Of a stretch of 64,000 nt of DNA, positions 59,184 to 64,000 are shown in pieces (within the stretch, counting starts at the first letter, position 1; each line of letters opens with the position of its first letter). Below the pieces are notes generated by a model, which worked only from the letters and a program-made list of their open reading frames with translations, ran no database searches and was not told the DNA's origin. The DNA comes from Mesorhizobium opportunistum WSM2075. Its GTDB lineage: Bacteria > Pseudomonadota > Alphaproteobacteria > Rhizobiales > Rhizobiaceae. The stretch covers positions 1,926,001-1,990,000 of the forward strand of contig NC_015675.1 in the NCBI RefSeq assembly GCF_000176035.2, in the 5' to 3' direction. The position numbers and the translations under genes are program-made.

Positions 59184-59405
59184 ATGTCTGTGCGAAAAGA
59201 AGACTATCGAACCAACAAAGCCGACTATGTAATTGCCGCGACGTATGGCCGAATGGCCGCGGATGATGATGAGCGCGACGAGCCCATGGCAAAGGAGAAG
59301 TTCCTGCAGCTAAGAGACCGGCGCTTCGCCAAATTGGCCGCAAATCCAGCGGAAAGTTCGCCGGGGCCGAAAGCCAGGCCGCGTGGTTACGGCCACTCGT
59401 TCTAG
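59184..59405 (+). CDS. Small hypothetical protein
   Basis: A 73-aa charged protein (MSVRKEDYRTNKADYVIAAT, then AADDDERDEPMAKEKFLQLRDRRFAKLAA) with a Pro/Arg-rich tail. A strong GGGAGG lies 5 bases before the ATG, and a terminator-like hairpin follows at 59442, which supports a real gene. No family is recognised; no signal peptide or membrane helix. First of the small genes in the accessory patch before tRNA-Val. Nothing recognisable lies in 58985-59183. Confidence 0.65.
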   Translation: MSVRKEDYRTNKADYVIAATYGRMAADDDERDEPMAKEKFLQLRDRRFAKLAANPAESSPGPKARPRGYGHSF

Positions 59406-59441
59406 CGAGTTGAACGCATGGTGAGTTGAAACGCATGGAAA

Positions 59442-59471
59442 AGCCCCGCCGACCGGGAGTCAGGCGGGGCT
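59442..59471 (+). terminator. Hairpin terminator after the 73-aa gene
   Basis: AGCCCCGCC and GGCGGGGCT form a perfect 9-bp stem with a 12-base loop; the sequence after it contains GGTTTTTGGG some 10 bases on. It lies 37 bases past the stop at 59405. Probably a terminator, though the T-run is short and displaced. Confidence 0.6.
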
Positions 59472-59490
59472 GTCTGGACAGGTTTTTGGG

Positions 59491-59574
59491 ATGTCCAACG
59501 ATCCTTCAAAGCGCTGTCTCATCCCGGCCAACGGCTACTACGAGCGGACGGTATCGCTCGCCGACAAGAAGTGA
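59491..59574 (+). pseudogene. Fragment of an SRAP (YedK/HMCES-type) peptidase gene
   Basis: Reading ATG at 59491 to TGA at 59574 gives MSNDPSKRCLIPANGYYERT then VSLADKK. RCLIPANGYYE matches the conserved RRCLVPADGFYEW motif of SOS-response-associated peptidases, which crosslink to abasic sites in DNA. Only this short segment of a protein of over 200 residues is present, lacking the N-terminal catalytic Cys2. It looks like a decayed remnant. The remaining DNA to 59788 shows no other gene. Confidence 0.55.
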
Positions 59575-59788
59575 GATCCTGGGCACTTCTCCAGCCATGC
59601 GCCGTTTTCAATGACCACGCTGGGATGATCGAGCCGATCGCACTCCTACAAGAACGTCGTCAAAGGCTTCTAGCAAGACGTCGGCAGATATCAGGCAGGA
59701 CGCGTTCTTTGCCATGTTCCCGCGCTTGTAACGCAGTACATTCAGGCGTAGTTGGCGCACTCTTGATCCTTCTTGGCGACTGCCATTG

Positions 59789-59998
59789 TTAGCGCCCCAA
59801 CGGCTGTTTCGAAAGCGAGGCGAGTTCGTCCTCGTCGACCACACCCGCCATGTAGTTTGCTATAATGCGGGATGCGATTGCGTCGCGTGCATCGGCCAAC
59901 TGGCCATCAAGCTTGAGCCTATCAAAGACCCGCCCGAGGAGAGCTATCTCTGAAGCGTCAAAAATACCTACCTCAGTCGCCTTCCGTCGAATCGGCAT
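59789..59998 (-). CDS. Small hypothetical protein (Rhizobiales type)
   Basis: A 69-aa protein: MPIRRKATEVGIFDASEIAL, then LGRVFDRLKLDGQLADARDA and IASRIIANYMAGVVDEDELA. The pattern of a short variable start followed by a helix pair and IASRII-x(2)-Y is seen in many small Rhizobiales proteins of unknown role. The ATG at 59998 has GGGAGGAAGATC upstream, a good ribosome-binding site; a longer reading from 60133 is not supported. Confidence 0.65.
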   Translation of the reverse strand: MPIRRKATEVGIFDASEIALLGRVFDRLKLDGQLADARDAIASRIIANYMAGVVDEDELASLSKQPLGR

Positions 59999-60215
59999 GA
60001 TCTTCCTCCCGAAATTCCTGCAGTGAAGCGTGCCGCAAATCTTCCTTTCCGCGCAAGTGCTTAATGCGGTCGACGATGCCGGGCTGACCCATTGTGTTGC
60101 CGGCCGCTTCATGACCTTCGGCGCCGGCCCCACGTGCTTGGATCCGCTTCCACAGTCGGTCTCGGATGGCGCCGCTCGTTGAGCAATGCCCCTACGGCGG
60201 GCGCAGTTGTTGCCT

Positions 60216-60437
60216 TCATATTCCGTGGGTCAGTACAACGTAGATAGCGGGGACTAACATCAACCAGCCGCCCATTCCTAGAACCACCCAAAGAGCAGTG
60301 CGCTCGGTTCGTCTGACAAGATCGGCAATATTTTCCTCGTCGGTCAAGGAGACAGCGTCCAGCAATACAGGCTGATCATTGTCATTCGCAGGGTCGTTCG
60401 CGTTGCCACCTTCATTCGATTTCTGGATCAATGTCAT
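60216..60437 (-). CDS. Small single-helix membrane protein
   Basis: A 73-aa protein with a polar N-terminal half (MTLIQKSNEGGNANDPANDN, then LDAVSLTDEENIADLVRRTE) and one C-terminal membrane helix (ALWVVLGMGGWLMLVPAIYVVL). This tail-anchored layout is common among small proteins. AAAGGA is close to the ATG at 60437. No family assigned. The 217 bases up to 60215 show nothing convincing. Confidence 0.6.
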   Translation of the reverse strand: MTLIQKSNEGGNANDPANDNDQPVLLDAVSLTDEENIADLVRRTERTALWVVLGMGGWLMLVPAIYVVLTHGI

Positions 60438-60461
60438 TGTCCTTTGCTCACCAGATAATAG

Positions 60462-60498
60462 AGGACCCGCCAGCTGCCCTAAGCGGCTCGCGGGTCCT
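60462..60498 (-). terminator. Hairpin between two small membrane-protein genes
   Basis: AGGACCCGC (60462-60470) and GCGGGTCCT (60490-60498) pair perfectly over 9 bp with a 19-base loop. On the minus strand CTATTATCT follows, only weakly U-rich. It separates the 30-aa reading frame at 60541 from the 73-aa gene. Confidence 0.45.
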
Positions 60499-60540
60499 GT
60501 CAGCACAGGAAGGGACGTAGCTGTGCCGATCCACGACATG

Positions 60541-60633
60541 TCAGCCAAGAGCTATGCCGATCACCAGAAAGGTGACGGCCGTCGCGAAAACCGGTGCGAG
60601 CAACCACCGCGCTTGGCCAACACTCCTATCCAT
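60541..60633 (-). CDS. Possible 30-aa membrane peptide
   Basis: ATG at 60633 to TGA at 60541 encodes MDRSVGQARWLLAPVFATAV then TFLVIGIALG. It has a short charged start and a single hydrophobic helix, with GGAG seven bases before the ATG (GGAGAAAGCAG). Length, helix and ribosome-binding site fit a small membrane peptide, but chance cannot be excluded. The rest of the gap from 60634 to 60844 shows no gene. Confidence 0.4.
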   Translation of the reverse strand: MDRSVGQARWLLAPVFATAVTFLVIGIALG

Positions 60634-60844
60634 CTGCTTTCTCCGATTTGGAGAGGCAACTACGCCGGACGTATGCCGTTCCGACCAGTCCCGAGAGGCA
60701 AGACCATTGCGTTTTGCGGCCGGACTTTGGTCCTATCCTGTTTCAGCCTGAAGCCCGGCAGCGGAACGTTTGGCCGGACGAGGTGTTCGGACGGCTGGCG
60801 CGCAGCCGGTCGTGCTGTCGCCCGGACTATAAGAGGAGAAAACC

Positions 60845-61144
60845 ATGAGAATGCACCTTACCAGCAGCGCTGCGGCGCTACTGCTTTTAGCCGGCGTCGG
60901 CGCAGTTGCGGCACAGGACGTTGTCATCACGCCGGAGCAGGACACCGTCGTGCGCGAATACGTGAAGAAGCAGCCACTTGCTTCCGTGAAGGTTCCTGGT
61001 GTGGAACTGAACGTCGGAACGGCTCTGCCGGACACGGTTGAACTTCATGAGATCCCCAACGTCAAATACCGCTACGTGATGGTCGACAACCACACGGTTC
61101 TGGTGGACCCAGGCACCCGCAAGATTGTCAAAGTCTACGACTGA
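60845..61144 (+). CDS. DUF1236 family secreted protein
   Basis: A 99-aa protein with signal peptide MRMHLTSSAAALLLLAGVGA and cleavage after VAA (before QDVVITPEQ). The mature part TPEQDTVVREYVKKQPLASV, then GTALPDTVELHEIP and YRYVMVDNHTVLVDPGTRKI, is a typical DUF1236 unit, common in rhizobial periplasmic proteins of unknown function. GAGGAGAAAACC precedes the ATG. Confidence 0.85.
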   Translation: MRMHLTSSAAALLLLAGVGAVAAQDVVITPEQDTVVREYVKKQPLASVKVPGVELNVGTALPDTVELHEIPNVKYRYVMVDNHTVLVDPGTRKIVKVYD

Positions 61145-61160
61145 ACTTCGAACTACCACT

Positions 61161-61185
61161 CCCGCCGCCACCCCATGGCGGCGGG
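61161..61185. terminator. Hairpin after the DUF1236 gene
   Basis: CCCGCCGCC and GGCGGCGGG form a 9-bp stem with a 7-base loop, 17 bases after the DUF1236 stop. No U-tract follows, so it may be a pause or stabilising element. Confidence 0.45.
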
Positions 61186-61223
61186 CAGTGCATGTCGGTC
61201 GCCACTCAACCGGACAAGTGAAG

Positions 61224-61424
61224 ATGATGAACCTTGAAGTCGAAACATCTCAAGCCCTCGAGGCGCGCTTGGTTGATCTCCAGGCGAGAGTGCGGGCAGC
61301 TCGCATAACCGAGACCGAAATAAGAACCTTCCAAAAGGTCGCAGCGATCATGGATGACGGGCGCGGGCAGATTGCTGGCGACGATCTGATCGCAGCATCG
61401 TTCGTTGTCGAACCGGAGACCTGA
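61224..61424 (+). CDS. Small hypothetical protein
   Basis: A protein of 66 residues (65 from the next ATG at 61227): MNLEVETSQALEARLVDLQA, RVRAARITETEIRTFQKVAA, then a short acidic and polar end. It is probably helical; the first part could form a coiled coil (heptad-spaced Leu/Val). The ribosome-binding site is weak. No family is recognised. Confidence 0.4.
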   Translation: MMNLEVETSQALEARLVDLQARVRAARITETEIRTFQKVAAIMDDGRGQIAGDDLIAASFVVEPET

Positions 61425-61547
61425 ATAGGTAGCGCACTAGCGGCGGCGCCCTGTCCTTCAGCAAGCGGGCAGCTGTTATACATAGCCTTGCGACGCCCGG
61501 CTTCGACCCAACAATTCCCTTTGCCATTGCTTTCCAAGGAGCCTGCA

Positions 61548-61625
61548 ATGGAAAGCGCAAATTCAAATGGGACGCCGGCGCGCGTTGAAGTGGTCGAGGC
61601 CTGCCGGAATGATTCATGCGCATAG
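61548..61625 (+). CDS. Possible 25-aa peptide with strong ribosome-binding site
   Basis: AAGGAG lies 6 bases before an ATG that encodes MESANSNGTPARVEVVEACR then NDSCA and a TAG stop. The ribosome-binding site is better than chance would usually give; it could be a small protein or the 5' remnant of a decayed gene. No resemblance is recognised. Confidence 0.25.
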   Translation: MESANSNGTPARVEVVEACRNDSCA

Positions 61626-61753
61626 TGGCCGACGACCATGAACTTAGCCGTTCATTCGATTTGGAATCGTTCGCCACCGGCCTTTGCCGAAGGCCAGCGG
61701 ATACGGGTGGGGCTTGCCGAGTTCAGGCGCCGTAGGCACGCGTCCAAGCCCCG

Positions 61754-61791
61754 AAAAAAGCCCGCCACTGAGGAAGCAGTGACGGGCCTTT
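61754..61791 (-). terminator. Terminator-like hairpin with U-run on the minus strand
   Basis: GCCCGCCACTG (61760-61770) pairs with CAGTGACGGGC (61777-61787), one internal mismatch and a 6-base loop. On the minus strand it is followed by TTTTTT (61759-61754), a proper U-tract. No minus-strand gene is recognised just upstream of it, so it may end an unannotated RNA or a read-through from the tRNA gene. Confidence 0.6.
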
Positions 61792-61947
61792 CCCGTGTTC
61801 TGCTTGGTGAGGGAACCCAAGCGGCTTCCAAACTCCAATCTCGAAAACAAGTTCCTTGATCGGCCAAAAATTGCCGTTGCAGTGATCCGCTCCGCATCTG
61901 GAGCTCCGTTGAACTTTACCGAGGAAGTACGGTTTCAAACAAAATGA

Positions 61948-61978
61948 GCCCGCACCGCCGGGTTGGGACGATGCGGGC
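61948..61978 (-). terminator. Second minus-strand hairpin
   Basis: GCCCGCA and TGCGGGC form a 7-bp stem with a 17-base loop; on the minus strand TCATTTTGTTTG follows. It lies between tRNA-Val and the hairpin at 61754. Possibly a terminator for a transcript starting at or after the tRNA. Confidence 0.4.
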
Positions 61979-62300
61979 CGACCAAGAGTGAATTCTCCTG
62001 GCCGCAGCGGAGGGGGTTGCTGCACTACTGAAACTGAGCGCCTGTATATTAGGTTCCACTTAAGGAAAAAGAGATCCTTGTCCCATTTACAACCTCCCAG
62101 TGTGTGGGTCCGCACCACGGGCGGCACGGTGCGGATCCGGCCGAAGGTTGCCTTTCTCGGCCAGCGCACATCGCGCTGCTGGCCATGCAACCAGCCTTGC
62201 TCGCAGGCATCGATTTGGGAAGCGGCCGGCGCGCTCGGCGTGTCGGCCAACACGGTCGATAAGCCACGTCGTCAGGGAGTTGGCTAAGTCTTTGAAAGGA

Positions 62301-62375
62301 TGGTGGGCGTGACAGGGATTGAACCTGTGACCCCTGCAATGTCAATGCAGTGCTCTCCCGCTGAGCTACACGCCC
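62301..62375 (-). tRNA. tRNA-Val (anticodon GAC), CCA encoded
   Basis: Read on the minus strand: acceptor GGGCGTG, D-arm GCTC-AGCGGGA-GAGC, anticodon stem CTGCA with loop TTGACAT (anticodon GAC, valine) and TGCAG, T-arm ACAGG-TTCAATC-CCTGT, acceptor CACGCCC, discriminator A and an encoded CCA (62303-62301). All stems pair. Its 3' end points towards the accessory patch at lower coordinates, the arrangement used by tRNA-integrating elements. Confidence 0.97.
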
Positions 62376-62480
62376 ATCCGAAGCCGCGCATACACCATTT
62401 TTGATCCAGCGCGTCAATAGCAGGAAAAAGGAAAGAAGGCGTCGTCTCGCCGCAGCGGCGATGCCTTGGCCGAAGGCGGC

Positions 62481-62843
62481 TCAGGCCGCCTGCAGCATCT
62501 TCTCGACCTCATTGACGAGATCGCGCAGGTGGAAGGGCTTCGACAGCACCTTGGCGTCTTTCGGCGCCTTGGAATCCGGGTTCAGCGCAACGGCGGCGAA
62601 ACCGGTGATGAACATGACCTTGAGGTCGGGATCGATCTCGGTGGCGCGCCGTGCCAGTTCGATGCCGTCCATCTCCGGCATGACGATGTCCGTCAACAGC
62701 AGCGAGAACGGTTCCTCGCGCAGGCGCTCATAGGCGCTGGCGCCATTGTCGAAATCGCTGACCTGATAACCAGCGCGCTCCAGCGCCTTGACGAGGAACC
62801 GACGCATATCGTCGTCGTCTTCCGCCAGAAGAATGCGTGCCAT
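62481..62843 (-). CDS. cpdR: CpdR-type single-domain response regulator
   Basis: A 120-aa receiver domain with no output domain: RILLAEDDDDMRRFLVKALE (acidic pocket), phospho-acceptor Asp52 in LLLTDIVMPEMDG, FITGFAA (Thr/Ser region) and LSKPFHLRDLV (conserved Lys). It ends LQAA, matching the hydrophobic Ala-Ala end of CpdR. In alphaproteobacteria CpdR receives phosphate from the CckA-ChpT relay and, when unphosphorylated, primes ClpXP to degrade cell-cycle proteins. In rhizobia it is needed for normal cell cycle and bacteroid development. It is divergent from the downstream amidohydrolase. Confidence 0.92.
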   Translation of the reverse strand: MARILLAEDDDDMRRFLVKALERAGYQVSDFDNGASAYERLREEPFSLLLTDIVMPEMDGIELARRATEIDPDLKVMFITGFAAVALNPDSKAPKDAKVLSKPFHLRDLVNEVEKMLQAA

Positions 62844-63005
62844 GATGTCCCGTCCGAATCACCCGCCCGAGACTGCCGTGGGGCAGGCCCGTTAACCATC
62901 CTGTATATGAGGAGGTGAGGGTAAACATCAAGTGAACGAGGACGAGGAAGACCCACATTTGGTAAGCGGTGAGGCCGCCGAAATGCTGGACATGCGGCCG
63001 GCAAG

Positions 63006-63947
63006 GTGGCAGTTTCATATCATGATGCACTGGTGCTTTCGGGTTCGTTCAAATTGAAGACGGCAGCCGAGGATTTTTCGGTCGTTTCACCCTTCGAAAT
63101 CCGATCGGGCGCCGAACAGCGCGTTCCCTTCCTCTTCAACTCACCACACAGCGGCCGCTACTATCCCGAACGCTTCCTTGCCATGGCAAGGCTCGACCGC
63201 AACGCCATCCGCCGTTCGGAGGATTGCTACGTCGATGAGCTGTTCGGGGGCGCGGTGGCGCTGGGCGCGCCGATGCTGGCGGCAAATTTCCCGCGCGCCT
63301 ATCTCGACGTCAATCGCGAGCCCTGGGAACTCGACCCGCGCATGTTCGCCGAGCCGGTGCCGTCCTTCTGCAACATCCGCTCGGCGCGGGTGGCGGGCGG
63401 GCTCGGCACGGTACCCAAGCTGGTTGGCGAGGGGCTCGACATCTATTCCGGCCGCTTGCCGCTCGCAGAAGCGGTCGCCCGCATCGAGGCCGTCTACAAG
63501 CCCTATCACGAAACACTGAAGCGGCTTTTGACGAGAACCCATGCCCGTTTCGGCTTTGCGGTGCTGATCGATTGCCATTCGATGCCGGCGAGCATCCGTG
63601 TCGGCGACAACGGCCTGAGGCCGGACTTCATCATCGGCGACCGTTTCGGCATCTCGGCCACCGCTGCCCTGACCGAAACCGCGATCGGCCTGCTCTGCGC
63701 CATGGGCTACACCGTCGCCCACAACAAGCCTTATGCAGGCGGCTTCATCACCGAGCACTATGGCCGCCCGGCGCGTCATCTGCATGCACTGCAGATCGAG
63801 GTCAATCGCGGGCTCTACATGAACGAGCGGACATTCGAGAAGGCGGCCGGCTTTGATGCGCTGGCGGATGATTTGACGCGATTTTCGGCCGATCTGATGG
63901 CGATGCCCGACCATCATTTCATCGACCTGCCGCTGGCCGCGGAGTGA
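63006..63947 (+). CDS. N-formylglutamate amidohydrolase-like protein
   Basis: An FGase-family protein of up to 313 aa: FLFNSPHSGRYYPERF near residue 42 (metal-binding His), NFPRAYLDVNREPWELD, AVLIDCHSMPASIRVG (conserved DCHS) and NKPYAGGFITEHYG with LHALQIEVNRGLYM near the end. It hydrolyses N-formyl- or N-acyl-glutamate-like amides. This is a second, clearly different paralogue from the one at 27239 and keeps the classical motifs better. The start is uncertain: GTG 63006 gives the longest form, but TTG 63054 (then KTAAEDFSVV) is a reasonable alternative; neither has a strong ribosome-binding site. Confidence 0.85.
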   Translation: MAVSYHDALVLSGSFKLKTAAEDFSVVSPFEIRSGAEQRVPFLFNSPHSGRYYPERFLAMARLDRNAIRRSEDCYVDELFGGAVALGAPMLAANFPRAYLDVNREPWELDPRMFAEPVPSFCNIRSARVAGGLGTVPKLVGEGLDIYSGRLPLAEAVARIEAVYKPYHETLKRLLTRTHARFGFAVLIDCHSMPASIRVGDNGLRPDFIIGDRFGISATAALTETAIGLLCAMGYTVAHNKPYAGGFITEHYGRPARHLHALQIEVNRGLYMNERTFEKAAGFDALADDLTRFSADLMAMPDHHFIDLPLAAE

Positions 63948-64000
63948 GATCGCGCACCGGATGGGCAGCTCAGGATTTGCGGCGTAAAAAAAGACCGCAT

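Larger units (their letters stand above)
61425..62300. other. Long gap with hairpins and one short reading frame, no recognised gene
   Basis: I see no protein family in these 876 bases. The items that stand out are a 25-codon frame with a strong ribosome-binding site (61548-61625), a hairpin at 61754-61791 and a hairpin at 61948-61978, both with U-rich sequence on the minus strand. Longer frames on either strand here lack ribosome-binding sites and family features, and those near 62300 run into the tRNA. Confidence 0.5.

Noticed and set aside
59608..59715. A short minus-strand frame (MAKNASCLISADVLLEAFDD).
   Set aside because: The peptide looks protein-like but is only about 35 residues with a weak ribosome-binding site and no recognisable family.
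61988..62287. A plus-strand frame ending EAAGALGVSANTVDK, resembling a helix-turn-helix.
   Set aside because: Only about 15 residues look HTH-like, there is no ribosome-binding site and the rest of the frame is low-information; chance is more likely.
62049..62417. A minus-strand frame running through the tRNA, containing GRVAQRESTALTLQGSQ.
   Set aside because: That peptide is the well-known artefact of translating a tRNA gene; the region is tRNA-Val.

Overview
The window looks like chromosomal DNA of a GC-rich alphaproteobacterium of the Rhizobiales, most likely Mesorhizobium or a close relative. The signs are the soxBDAG sarcosine oxidase operon, a CpdR-type response regulator, DUF992 and DUF1236 secreted proteins, a long ribosomal protein S21, two classes of Rhizobiales-type intergenic repeat, and many ABC transporters tied to small-molecule catabolism. 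The assignment is inference from gene content and codon style; no database search was possible.

Layout. 1-4,000 (mostly minus): DUF992 secreted protein, TPR lipoprotein, rpsU with a clear terminator, a SET-domain protein, an SDR and a YrdB-like membrane protein. 4,118-9,683 (plus): heterotetrameric sarcosine oxidase, soxB (TTG start), an unknown 140-aa gene, soxD, soxA, soxG. 9,742-11,949: a small acidic protein and a ThuA/ThuB-like pair. 11,998-18,010: a TetR regulator with three palindromic operators in front of a small secreted protein, then a divergent acyl-CoA degradation set (APH-like kinase, MaoC, SDR on minus; acyl-CoA dehydrogenase and quinone oxidoreductase-like protein on plus). 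18,312-21,724: a four-gene, overlapping envelope-glycan operon (multi-spanning glycosyltransferase, polyprenyl-phosphate glycosyltransferase, YdjC/ChbG deacetylase, GtrA flippase). 21,784-26,072: RND pump and adaptor.

26,276-33,850: an RpiR regulator divergent from an N-formylglutamate amidohydrolase-like enzyme, an APC permease, a glutamine-synthetase-like ligase, an aldehyde dehydrogenase and an Fe-alcohol dehydrogenase. This reads as a gamma-glutamylation route for an amine or amino alcohol. 34,094-38,065: a polyamine/iron-type ABC importer. 38,151-41,595: Na+/H+ antiporter, EEP phosphatase, EamA exporter.

41,582-58,984: a 15-gene minus-strand catabolic run led by a LacI regulator and divergent from a DUF993 aldolase-like gene. 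It holds a Gfo/Idh dehydrogenase, CoA-transferase, crotonase, aldehyde dehydrogenase, a complete sugar-type ABC importer, two GMC oxidoreductases, an SDR, a Dabb protein and an MFS carrier. Two copies of a palindromic TGGAACGTTCYA operator lie in the divergent promoter region. The substrate is not evident.

59,000-62,300: a loosely coding accessory patch of small proteins, hairpins and a fragment of an SRAP peptidase gene, lying on the 3' side of a tRNA-Val(GAC). 62,481-63,947: cpdR and a second N-formylglutamate amidohydrolase-like gene. No insertion sequence, prophage, CRISPR array or rRNA was seen.
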